64,000 nt of DNA, from positions 330,119 to 394,118 of the forward strand of contig VZSF01001062.1 of the NCBI GenBank assembly GCA_013398295.1, written 5' to 3'. The DNA comes from Chionis minor (taxonomy: Eukaryota > Chordata > Aves > Charadriiformes > Chionididae). This document shows positions 1-29,190 of this stretch, in pieces. The position numbers and the translations under genes are program-made. The notes below the pieces were generated by a model, which was not told the origin of the DNA, did not search any database, and was given only the letters and a program-made list of their open reading frames with translations. Positions within the stretch are counted from its first letter, which is position 1. Each line of letters opens with the position of its first letter.

Positions 1-2317
1 GTAAGAGAAGTGACAAGGTGTTGGAGAGAACGCTTAAACTTGATCAACACTAAGTCTATAATTATACTAATCACAGGCATGTTAGTCCTTGTCAGCTATT
101 TTCTCATTGTAAAAGTATCTTATTACTCATTACTACTTAAAGCATTTTTAGAGAGATATTTAGTATTTATATCACAGCCTAAATAGCAAAAAGAATATGA
201 AACAAAAAAGCTAAGTTGATGGTCAGTTATGAAATTGCACAATGAATTTATGTAGGGTAGTTTAAAAATACTCACAAAACTAAAATGCTTCTTCCGTGTG
301 GTGCTGTTTTGCTGGTAAATGAGGTGTTGACTCTTAGCAATACTTAATAAAATACCAAAAACTGAAGTAGAAAATCCAGGCAGGATAAGAAAATAGACTG
401 CTATTACCAAATAAAGCTGGGTTACTAAGGGGATCTATGGTCTACTGCTTTTCCTCTGAATGCCCTAGAACAATGATCTGATTTTTTCAATATGTATACA
501 ATGTTAAGAAACTACAGGATTTTTTTTAAAGAAAAAGTAAGTTCCTCTGATTATGTAGCAAGTAAGTGTTCTCCTGGGATTCATAGTGTAATTCCGTTAT
601 TTTGAGCTTCATTCAAATTCCTTAAATTAAAAATAGTACAATTAACAGAAAGAAATGTACAAAAAGTAACTGAAAGTCTACAAAAAATAACCAAAAGGGG
701 TGGATAAAAATAAGAGCTGGCATAGAAACACCAGAAGCAGCTTTGCTTAAACGGAAGTCCCGAATCTGGAGTTGGATGAGGAAATTCTTTTCAGTGTTAC
801 CTACAGGTGTTTTAATTTCAAGGTTGTTTTATATAAAACTTCATTTTTTTAAAATTTTTTCATCCCTCATGGTGGCTGTACTACTTCTAGTTTTCATGTA
901 TTTCCAGCAATAGGCTAAAGAAATTATCTCTTGAATAGTATTTATTTGTACATAAGAGTGATGTGGGACTTTGAAGAGCTCTGACCACAGTGTCCTGTTG
1001 ACTTGCTTATGAGCTGGCTAGAGAGATAGACCAACTCTGCAGTACTTTCCTTCGCAACAGGTGGATCGGATAATTGTTTGTTTGCTCAAAATTGTGTCTT
1101 GTGCAGCATTTGACTGGCTTTGGCCACTTCCCTTGTGAGGGAGGATACTGGGCAAACTAGTGAAGTGACTTACACTGACATGGGTTTTGAAACCCAAATC
1201 CCTTTGGGTTCCTGGCTGTATAGAAATGATGTAATATCCTTTCTTGCTTCATGGCTGAGCCTCCCTGCAGGAAAAAATAAGGGGGTGCTGTTAGAAGTGC
1301 AGGAATGTGTTGTCTGTTCACTAATGTCTTTGGGAGAGTGGAGTGATTTATTGGGAATCCTCTTCTGTATTTGCCATGCTAATTTTCACATGATGGTTAT
1401 TACATTACAAGAGGGTTTTGCATGTTTTTAGAGCACAAAAGCACCTCTTGCATTAAGACATATTCCGATTTTTCTCATGTGACACTGCTACAGCTGTACA
1501 TGTTTCTGATAATTTCAAAACTGGAGATCTGTGGGGTCTAATATTCTGTACTGAAGTCATGTAGGTATTCATACTGATAACCTGATGTCTGTACTGCATA
1601 ACTCTTGGCTTCACATTGGGTTTCAGTTTGGGGCTGCTGACTCAGGAAGCTGGATGTAGATTTGGATCCTGCTTAGCTGAGGCTGGCAGCTGTGTAAGGC
1701 TAGGAAAAGAACAGTCAGGATGATGGATTATCAGCTGTGTTTGTCATCTTAGATCTGTCTCTTTTGAAGTATGAAACTTTCATGTAAGTGAATTGGTTGG
1801 AAGGTCAAAACATGTTCCTGAGAATTTGTGTGGAAATAAGAAAATAATTGCAAGATGGAGAGGGGAAGGAGAAGGTCTGTTTACATATTAATCTCATATT
1901 AGCATTGATTTGTTATTATATGCATAGTGAAAAAGGGTCTGCCTCTTATTGGGTATAAGAACAGCCTAACAAACAATTTCATTTTAACCTTTTAAGCTGT
2001 ATTGTTTCTTTCCTAAATGTTTAGTGCTGCTGTTGCAGTCTCGGCTCTTAAAGGTACTATATGGATTTCTCTAGACTTTTTCCCATTCTCTGACTCACAA
2101 CATGAGTCACTTGCCAGTACAAAACCATATGCAGATGAACTCAAATTTAAGAGGTAGGAGCTGGGAGAAAGGGGTATACTTGTCGTCTCAGAAGCAGAGG
2201 TACCTGGAAGGTTGTTTCTGTATTTGTCCAAGCAGGTCTAGGTATATCCTCTGCAAACAGCAATCTGTAATGTATATTAGGAGTGCTGGTGGAGGCATTC
2301 AGGAAGGAAATATGTAC

Positions 2318-2464
2318 GGAGGTGGTGGAGTCTCCAATACTAGAGACATTCAAAACCCGCCTGGACACCATCCTGCGCAACCTGCTGTAGGTGAACCTGC
2401 TGTGCAAGGGCGTTGGGCCAGATGATCTCTAGAAGTCCCTTCCAGCCCTTAACATTCTGTGCTG
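2318..2464 (+). mobile_element. CR1 LINE fragment, 3' end, sense to gene
   Basis: The segment reads like the end of CR1 ORF2 and its 3' tail. It encodes the degenerate CR1 C-terminus (valine-glutamate-serine-proline, then threonine, asparagine-proline-proline-glycine). It then has the typical 'gatgatctctagaagtccc' and 'ttccagccctt' tail and finishes near an attctgt motif. It is heavily 5'-truncated, as most CR1 copies are. The exact 5' limit is uncertain by about 10 bases. Confidence 0.85.
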
Positions 2465-4432
2465 TATCAAAAAAATTGCTTTAAAATAAAATTTCAGGGT
2501 ACCTAGTGCTGTTCATATGTATTGTAAGTTCTAAAGGGCAATTGGAGATACAGGTGGGTATGTGTTAATGTCAACTGAGTGTATTTAACTGAAATGATGG
2601 GGGTTTTAGTGGAAAACTGCATGGTAGAATAGGGCTAACAGAATACAATGTTGGAGTCTTTCATATGGCCCTGCTTAAATTGGCAAAATTGATGGAGAGA
2701 CTAGTTGGGAAAGGAGAATGTAAGAAATGGCAGGTGAGTTTCCTTTTAAGAAGGATGAAAGTGAAGCGCTACAGTGCTTAGTACAAGAACTGTTTAGTGA
2801 ATCAGAATGGGAAGGAAGTAACAAGACTAACCAAAACTAGAGAAATTTCAGAAAACCAAGTAGATTGATAGCAGCAAAATAACATGAAAAAATAACTCAA
2901 ACTCATATTTTTAGGAAAGGTTTTTCCAGTTATCTTAAACTTTAATGTAACTTTAAAGTAAAACTTGTTATATGGAAAATAGATAGTGAGATTTTATTTT
3001 GAGATGTGGAAGGTTAAAAAAAATAAGAAAATAACGCATGCTAGTCTGTACTGCTAAGGAAGTTCTTTTATCTACCACACACAAGTAGACTTTGAAACTT
3101 ACTGCTATATAATGTTTGTGAGACCTGGATTTTAGTAAGAGAGGCTAGATATTGTCAGCAGATAAGATTGTATGTTTTGCTGTATGTGCAGATGGAAGAA
3201 AAATAATCTTTTGGAAGTTAAAAACTTGTTGGGGGTTATCAACTTTCTTCAGCAACTTAAAGTAGCCTGTCCTGTCTTCCTATTTTCTGTTGTTAGCACA
3301 ACAGCAGTTGCTGTTTTCCTTTGATGCTGTGTGCTGCTGAACAGGATTTATAATCCACCCAAGAGTTCTGAAATTAAGTACAAGGGGAAGTGACTTATGT
3401 CTAAAGTTTGAATCATTTGGGGAATGAAAGGCAAAATATTATTTTTGAATCATTAATTTTATGATTATTGGTCTTATGTAATTATTGCTTAGAATAATTC
3501 TGAGCACACTAAGCTTGTAAAACCAATTACTATTCTGTTGTGAATCGGTGTACAGCAGTCTTGGTTTCTAGCTGGGACCATTCAATCTTTGCATAGTACT
3601 CAGCAAGTCGTGCTTTTTATTTGCATAACTTTTCTGTATCTTCTTTTTAATGCTGCCATGGGATGACATTTAATAAAATGTAACTGATCTGCAGTTCATT
3701 TGTATACTTAATAAGATTATAAAATGAAGTTCAGAAAAGTTTCATTGTTGCTATGAGTAATTTGGCATGATTTCATTTGCAGACAACTCTTGTGATACTT
3801 CAGAAATAAGGATCAGGGAAGCGGAGTGCTTTCTGTTGTTTTGACCAAGTTTCACTGGTGCTGCACACCTGAGTAGTTTGGAATATAGGCAATTCTTAGC
3901 CTATTTAATAAATGTTCATTGCTTTGTTTCTGCTTGCTCTTTGAGATTGGTCTCCATATATAACACCTGTTCTTGAATGTGGTTGCTCACTTTGAAAGCA
4001 GTTGCTCTTGAAATTGCTATGTAAATGATCAAAGCGTTTATTTTTTTTTGAAATGTTTCTGCTTCTTGTAACTTGGGAGTTTGTTATAGTTCACATGTAA
4101 CCTGCTATGACCATAAATATAAAAGGCTGTTACCCTATTCTCAAACTTTATTTGGGTGTTCAGTACTGCAAACAGTTGTGCACAGTATTCCTGCTTTGTT
4201 TGCTAAGATCGCAGTTTAGTGATTTTAGTAAAAGAGTGTAAGTATGTATGGCTGTATCTATATACCAAGTGTAAATACTTTTTTGTCTTTAACTGTAGGT
4301 ACTTGATGTAAAACCTATTTCAAAGACCAGTCACGACAGAAGTTAAAGCCAGAGGTTGGAGGGAGGGAGATTAATATTTTAGTGTCTATAAGTGACACAG
4401 TTTAATTACAGGTTTTAATATTTAATATAATT

Positions 4433-4540
4433 ATACAGTGCTTTTCACTTTCATAGTTCAAATGTGAACTAATTTATCCTCATGACACCCCTCTAAAGCA
4501 CATAAGTAATACTTATCCATAGTTTACAAGTGGGCAATGG
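4433..4540 (+). repeat. Possible ancient MIR/CORE-SINE relic
   Basis: The segment follows the order of the MIR consensus as I remember it: an acagtgctttt-like start, then a stretch like 'taatttatcctcatgacacc', then tacttatcc, then 'agtttacaagtgggcaa', corresponding to the MIR 'taatcctcacaacaaccc ... attatccc ... attttacagatgagg' core. It is strongly diverged, as expected for an element predating the amniote radiation. The match is by eye and could be another CORE-SINE. Confidence 0.4.
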
Positions 4541-5231
4541 GATTTGGACTCGGTGCTAAACTGCACTGCAGAGATTAAATTCGGGGCTGCACGTGTTCCT
4601 CTCCACAGCCAAACCATCCATTTGTTGAAGCCTCACAGTGCCTGTTTGGGTCTGTGAAGCACTGAGTGAGACCTAAAGCACACCTTTGGGTTGAACCTTC
4701 ATCTCTGCCTGGTGTTGAGCCTGAGCTGTCCTGCTGGCTGGTCCTAGGGCTTCCTCTTGCAGCTCCTGAGACAGCTCCCTCCTGTTGCTTGTTCAGATAG
4801 TTCTTGTATACTCAGCCCGTCCCATGTCTTCAGAAGAAAAGTGGCAGCGTAGAAATTCTGTATGTTGCCTAGGAGTGATCTGTGTTTGAGTGGGAGAGAA
4901 GACAGGCTAGATCAATTGGCGTTCATCTGACTGTAAGTGCACGTAGTGATCTTGAAAAGTGCCCGGTTGAAAGACATGGAGATGGTTGTGTCTTGATCCC
5001 AAAACAAGAGTGACGTGAGCAGGGGAAGCTGAGACTTACCCAGCAGTCCCGCTAGGATGCCTGGCTGCTGCTGTGGTGGGAAGGGGGTTTGGCCTTATGC
5101 CTGACTGGACACACTAGCTCCATGCCTTGTTAGTCCATGGCTATTGCTCAAGACTGCCAACAGTGTTGGAAGATCAGTGAATTACAACTGTAGCTAGTGC
5201 TGGTTACATGTATACTGAAATTTCTTTACCA

Positions 5232-6577
5232 AATCACAGAATTACTGAAGTTGGAAGAGATCTTTAAGATCATAGAGTCCAGCCATCAACCTAACACTGC
5301 CAAATCCACCCCTAAACCATGTCCCTTGGCACCATGTCTGCCCCTCTCTTAAATACGTCCAGAGATGGTGTTCCACCACTTCCCTGGGCAGCCCTTTTCA
5401 ATGCTTGACAACCCTTTCTGTGAAGAAGTCTTTCCTAATATCCAATCTAAACCTCCCCTGGCATAACTCGAGGCTGTTTCCTCTTGTGCTGTCACTTGTT
5501 ACTTGGGAGACGAGACTGACCCCCACCTTGTTACAGCCTCCTTTCAGGTAGTTGTAGCAAGTGATAAGGTGTCCCCTCAGCCTCCTTTTCTCCAGCCTAA
5601 ACAACCCCAGTTCCCTCAGCCGCTCCTCATGAGACTTGTTCTCTAGACCCTTCATCAGGTTTGTTGCCCTTCTCTGGACACGCTCCAGCACCTCAATGTC
5701 TTTCTTGTAGTGAGGGGCCCAAAACTGAACACAGTGCCAAGTACAGGGGGACGATCACTTTGCTGCTCCTGCTGGCCACACTACTCTTGATACAGCCCAG
5801 GATGCCGTTGGCCTTCTTGGCCACCTGGGCACACTGCTGGCTCGTGTTCAGCTGACTGTCCACCAGGACCCCCAGGTCCTTTTCTGCCAGGCAGCTTTCC
5901 AGCCACTCCTCCCCAAGCCTGTAGCGCTGCCTGGGGTTGTTGTGACCCAAGTGCAGGACCTGGCACTTGGCCTTGTTGAACCTCATAAAATTGGTTTCCA
6001 CCCATCGATCCAGCCTGTCCAGATCCCTCTGCAGAGCCTTCCTACTCTCAAGCAGATCAACACTCCCACCCAACTTGGCGTTGCCTGCAAATTTGCTGAC
6101 GGTGCACTCAATCTCCTTGTCTAGATCATCAGTAAACACATTAAACAAGACTAGTCCCAAAAGTGATCCCTGAGGAACACCGCTTGAGACCTGCTACCAA
6201 CAGGATTTAGCACCATTCACCACAACTCTCTGGGCTCGGCCATCCAGCCAGTTTTCAACCCAGCGAAGAGTCCACCTGTCAAAGTCATGGGCTGCCAGCT
6301 TCTCTAGCAGAATGCTGTGGGAGACTGTGTCAAAGGCCTTGCTGAAGTCCAGATAGACAACATCAACAGCCTTTCTTTTATCCACCAGCTGGGTCACCTG
6401 GTCATAAAAGGACATCAGGTTGGTCAAGCAGGACTTGGCTTTCATGAACCCCTCTTGGCTGGGCCTGATCCCCTGGTTTTCTTTCACTTGCCGTGTGAGT
6501 GCACTCAAGGTGAATCGTTCCGTAATTTTTCCTGGTACTGAGGTCAGGCTGACAGGTCTGTAGTTGCCTGGATCTTG
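5232..6577 (-). mobile_element. CR1 LINE, 5'-truncated and decayed, antisense to gene
   Basis: On the minus strand this is the 3' half of CR1 ORF2. From 6508 to 6194 it shows a reverse-transcriptase region (VVYLDFSKAFDTVSHSIL type). From 6160 to 5693 come the later RT and thumb regions ([22 protein letters not shown]). From 5691 to 5398 is the C-terminus ([13 protein letters not shown]). The + strand start, aaatcacagaatt at 5231, is the reverse complement of the CR1 3' terminal repeat. Frames are broken near 6190 and 5692. The catalytic FADDTKLGG-like motif reads F-A-G-N-A-K-L-G-G (codons 6080-6085 are Gly and Asn where two Asp are expected). The element is dead. Confidence 0.93.
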
Positions 6578-7516
6578 GATTTATACATCTCAATTAAAAA
6601 ACTTTGATCATACTCAGTGTAGTCTACATAAGATCTTATAAGGAAAAATCACTACGAGCCAGATGTATTTGTGGTACTGTGCTGAACAGCATTGTAGAGC
6701 TCAAACCCTCAGCTTGATGTCTTCAGCTTGTACAGTCTTCTAGCCTACTGGCATGAAAATAACGCTGGTGTAAGTACAGTGATGCTGAGCCACTGGGGAA
6801 GGTATATCTGGGATCATGCTGGAAGAATAGGCTTTGGTGGAAGCAGTGCTGCTTGCCAGGGGCAGTGGGTGCCCTTGTTCCCGTAAAGGAACCCTGTCGT
6901 TAAAGAATCTGTGGTAGCTGTGTTGAAATTTAACCTTCTGGCACAAACCAACTGATGAGCTTTTGATAAAATGTAAACAGTTATGGAAGAAATTTTGGTT
7001 TTTTCCATAAATAGGGAAGCTTAGCTGAGGAATCTTGGGCTATTTTTAATTCAATTTAAAAGTAGCCATTCTGAGATTATTTAAAGATAAATCTCTGGTG
7101 AAGTGAGGGATAAATATAAGTGTGTTTTGTATAATGGTGCTTTTATGTAATTTCTTTTCACAGGTCTTTTCTGTTTTTGAGCAATGAAATATTTATACTA
7201 TTTGCAAGATGATACTGCAAACCTGGGTCTGTGCAACAGCTGCACTGCTTGTTCTTGTGTGGTTTATTTCCCTTTCTGTTTTCTTATTTGTAACTGAAGG
7301 CTTACCAGTATGTATTTTGCGTATCTGACTGAATTGAAAGTCCCTTAAAGGTAACATAATAAAGATGGAAGCAGTCTCAGAAGAGGAGGTTTTTTGGTCC
7401 TTGGTTTTTTTACTGTCTTGGGCTTGATTCCTGTGCTCTGACATGCTGTTAGGGTTCTTGTGGAAGGCAAGAGATCTCATTCACATCTTCAAAGACACAA
7501 TTTCTTATTAATCTAA

Positions 7517-7553
7517 ATATGTATATGTGTGCGTGTGTATATATATACATACA
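7517..7553. repeat. TG/TA dinucleotide microsatellite
   Basis: An impure alternating purine-pyrimidine run (atatgtatatgtgtgcgtgt followed by atatatatacatac). It is intronic, with no assigned function. Confidence 0.7.
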
Positions 7554-8992
7554 GCAGTACAGTGTTTCTAGCTGTGGGCTCTGCAGTTGGAGGCAGTTGA
7601 GGCAGTTGCTGAGCTGGAAGACTTTTTTAATCTCTCAGCAACCAGTAGACAAGACATCTCTCTGACCCTTTAAGTCTTCCAGTTGTATTGTCAATGAATA
7701 AAGATTACAGCATTCCCTGTGACCGCTTAAAATCTTCAAGTCCATGGTAGAGCTGCAATTGTGAAATGAAGGCTTGAATCAATAGAATCAATGTTTAATT
7801 TTCATACATCTGAAGAGCTGTAGTTATCTTTGCTTTTCAAGTTCTCAAGACTTCTTTGAAAAAGCAAATTTTTACAAGTCTGACTATGTAACTTTCCTCT
7901 CCTGCCAGTATCCTTTTTTTTTTTGGCTACAGAGGTAACATGGACGTGGATTTAAAAGTGATAGGTTGTGTAATGTGATTCAATTTCTAACATCTTCTCA
8001 AAACCTAGTGGAGATAGATTACACAGTTGTGACAAGCCCAAAATCAAAATGTCAAGTTAACTTCAGTCTTGAGCATGCTTAAAATACCTTACATCCGGTA
8101 TGGTGATGCACTACCTTGAGTTGTTGCCCTGACAGTCTTTTCAGCCCTTTCAGTTTGAATACCTTAAAAAAAAAATCCAGTGGAGGTGCAGGTGTCTTCA
8201 GAAAAATATAGATTGCTAGATGGTGCAAGAACTTGTTTTAGGTAATTTTGTCAGCTTTTAGAAGAGGCTGCTGGTGGAAGATCACGGATGTCAACTGCAA
8301 AATTTGAGTTATAGCAGCTCATGGCCAAAGCACTGCCTGATTTAAAGCTAGTCACTTCAGTTCACACTAGGCTAATTCAGGTATGGTTATTCTGAATTGA
8401 CTCTGTGCTGATGATATTGACTATGTAAAAATGCTCGTTGGAAGCACTGCAGTCTTACACAGCTGTGACTCTTACTTATGATGGAAATGCCTTTAGTGCT
8501 TTAAGACTTTGGATTTGTTTGGGGATTTCATTTACTCTTTTTTTAGCTTTGCAGAGCCATTACAGTTCAGAGGCACCTAGGCGATGAATGTCCTTATTTT
8601 CATCAATAGCAGTGCTCACTAGCAGTCACTTAAACCTGAGCAATATTGCTGAAGGTACAGGAATTACACAGGTGTTTTGGGGAGTGTTTTTAACATCACA
8701 GTTGTAGAAATACTATGCAGAGTCTAATTTTCCTTGTGAAAGCGTTCTAGTATAGCTGCTGAGATGGGAGGGGAAAAAAACATCACCTTGACTTTAACAT
8801 TTTGTTATTTATTTAAATACCTCTTCATAGGCTGTAACTTCTAAGTGCTTAAGACTACTGAGGAGAAATCCAAATCTACTTTCAAGAATGAAGCCAAGAC
8901 ATCCCAAACAGAACAAAACACAAATCCAGAACCCTCTGCAGTAGTCCTGTTCCCTGGATCCATGAACCTCTCCTTTGTGTAGAACATAATGA

Positions 8993-26363
<17,371 letters not shown>

Positions 26364-26754
26364 TGACAAGAACACTGGACTGGAATTCTTGCGTGAGAAA
26401 CCCGGTTTTGAAACTAATGTAGAAGAGGGGACTCTGACTTTTCGGTCCAAATGCTCATAGTGGTAATGTCACATTCTGGATTTTCGGAAGTTTTGTGTAA
26501 GCTGCATTGTGGGCTGTGCAGGGCAAGGGCTCTGTTCTGCCTTCTGCGGTATGTCTTTCATGATGGAGCCTTTATCCCAATCAGGGTTTTTGGTTACACA
26601 GTGAAAAAATTCATCCTGTTTAATTTACAGGCTTTTAAACAGAGCTTTGCATTTGGCATGTCAGGTGTTTAAAATAATTTTTCTCTGACATATAATTTAG
26701 CTGAACTACGTATTTCTGAGGTGTAAGGCTAAAGCTGACATTGAGGGAACAGTG

Positions 26755-29190
26755 AATCATAGAATCATAGAATGATTTGGGTCAGAAAGAACCTTAAAGA
26801 TCATCTAGTTCCAACCACCTTGCCATGGGCAGGGACACCTCTGACAACACCAGATTGCTCAAAACCCCATCCAACCTGGCCTGGAACATATCCAGGGATG
26901 GAGCATCCACAGCTTCCCTGGGCAACCTGTTCCAGTGCCTCACCACCTCTACAGTGAAGAATTTCTTCCTGAGAGCTGATCTAAATCTACCTTTGTCCAG
27001 TTTGAAGCCATTGTTCCATATCCTATCACTACATGCCCCTGTAAAAAGTTGTCCAGCTTTCTTGTAGGCACCCTTCAGATACTGGAAGGCTGCTAGAAGG
27101 TCTCCCTGGAGCCTTCTCTTCTTCAGGCTGAACAACCCCAACTCTCTCAGCCTGTCGTCACAGAATAGTTGCTCCAGCAACTTTCATCTTTGTGGCCCTC
27201 CTGGACCTGCTCCAACAGGTCCGTGTCCTTCTTGTTCTGAGGACTCTAGAGCTGGATGCAGTACTCCAGGTAGGGTATTGGTAGAGTGGGGTAGAGGGGC
27301 AGAATCACCTCCCTTGACCTGCTGGCCACGCTGCTTTTGATGCAGCCCAGGATACGGTTGGCTTTCTGGGTTGCAAGCGTGCGTTACTGCTCTTATTGAG
27401 CTCATCAACCAACACCCCCAAGTCCTTCTCCTCAGTGCTGCTCTCAGTCCGTTCTCCACCCAGCTTGTATTTGTGCTTGGGATTACCCCAACCCACATAT
27501 GGAACCTTTTACTTGGCCTTGTTGAACTTGTTTGTGTGGACCCACCTCTCAAGCCTGTCCAGGTCTTTCTGGATGGCATCCCTTCCTTCCACCATGTTGA
27601 CTGTGCCACTCAGCTTGGTGTCATCAGCAAACTTGCTGAAGGTGCACTCAATTCCACTGCCTATGTCACGAAATCAGAGGGGTTGGAAGGGACATCTGGA
27701 GACCATCTAGTCCAGCCCCCTGCCACAGCAGGTCCACCTGCAGCAGGTTGCATAGGTTGGAGGTCAGGTGGGTTTTGAATGTCTCCAGTGTCAGAGAAGC
27801 CACCACCTCTCTGGGCAGCCTGTGCCAGTGCTCTGCCACCCTCAAAGGAAAGAAGTTCCTCCTCATGTTTAGATGGAACTTCCTATGTTCAAGTTCGTTC
27901 CCATTACCTCTTTACCTATCCCTGGGCACCACTGAAAAAAGACTGGTCCCATTGATTGCTGACAAAGATGTTGAACAGCACTGACCAGTACTGCCCCCTG
28001 AGGAATGCCACTCATCACTGGTTTCCCCTTGGACATCAAGCTCTTGACCACACCTCTTTGAGTGTAGCCATCCAGCTGGTTCCTTTTCCACAGAGCGGTC
28101 CATCAAATCAGTGTGTCCCCAGCTCAGAGACCAGGATGTCACTCAGGACAGTGTTAAATGTTTTGCATAAGTCTAGGTAGATGATGTCTGTTGCTCTCCC
28201 CTTATCCACCAGTGCTGTAACACTGTCATAGAACACCATCAAATTTGTCAGGCACGGCTTGCCCTTGGTGAAGCCGTGTTGGCTGTTGCTAGTTGCCTCA
28301 TTATTTTCCGTGTGCTTTAGCAGAGTTTCTGGGAGAATCTGCTCCATGATCTTGCTGGGCACAGAGGTGAGACTGACTGGCCTGTAGTTCCCTGGGTCTT
28401 TTTTTTTTTACCCTTTTTGAAAATGGGGGTTATGTTTCCCTTTTTCCAGTGAATGGGAACTTCACTGCCATGACTTCTCAAATATGGTGAATAGTGGCTT
28501 AGCAACTTCATCTGCCAGTTTCCTCAGGACCTGTGGATGAATTCCCTCAGGTGTCATGGACTTGTGTACCTTTAAGTTCCTTAGATAGTCAAGAACCTGA
28601 TCTACAGTGGGTTGTTCTTCTTTCTCCCAGTCACTGCCTTTGCCTTCTGCAGCTTGGGTGGTGTGGTTAGAACCCTTACTCAGACTGAGGCAAAAAAGTC
28701 ATTGAATACCTCAGCCTTCTCCATGTCCTGGGTGACCAGGTCTCCTGTTTCCTTCCAGAGAGGACCCGTGTTTTCCCTGGTCTTCCTTTTATCACCAGGG
28801 TACTTAGAGCAGTTTTTCTTGTTGCCCTTGATGTCCCTGGCCAGATTTATTTCTATCAGGGTTTTAGCTTTCCTAACCTGATCCCTGGCTGTCTGGACAG
28901 TTTCTCTGTGTTCTTTGCAGGCTACCTGTCCTTGCTTCCACCCCCTGTAGGCCTCCTTTTTGCTTTTAAGTGTGTTCAGGAGCTCCTTGTTCATCTGTGC
29001 AGGCCTTCTGCTTTTTTGCCTGACTTTCTGTTCATTGCAATACATCACTCCTGATTTTGGGGGAAGGTGGTCCTTGAATACTAGCCAGCTTTCTTGGTCC
29101 CCTCTTCCTTCTAGTCCTTTATCTCATGGTATCTTACCAAGCAGATCCCTGAACAGGCCAAAGTCTGCTCTCCTGAAGTCTAGGGTAAAG
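26755..29190 (-). mobile_element. CR1 LINE, long 5'-truncated copy, antisense, interrupted by a second CR1
   Basis: The + strand start carries two aatcatag units, the reverse of the CR1 3' terminal repeat. Read on the minus strand, 29048-28680 encodes the region before the RT ([24 protein letters not shown]). 28362-28108 encodes RT ([21 protein letters not shown]). 27609-27184 covers the late ORF2, and 27180-26794 the C-terminus ([29 protein letters not shown]). It is broken by frameshifts and by an insertion at about 27666-27950. The RT motif reads CKTFNTV rather than the usual SKAFDTV, so the element is inactive. The 5' limit near 29190 is approximate. Confidence 0.93.
27666..27950 (-). mobile_element. 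Nested CR1 LINE 3' fragment inside the older CR1
   Basis: Host CR1 sequence stops at about 27665 (ctcaattccactgcctatgt) and resumes at about 27955 (gacaaagatgttgaacagc), which should be adjacent in CR1. Between them lies a second CR1 3' end. It begins with a tcacgaaatcagagggg-type terminus and encodes, on the minus strand, [20 protein letters not shown]. The same subfamily is seen at 41211-41628: both share an unusual 'gactggtccc'/'gtgcccag' segment. It must be younger than its host. Confidence 0.88.

Noticed and set aside
28680..29048. 122-codon minus-strand open frame
   Set aside because: Residual CR1 ORF2 sequence within the long antisense element.
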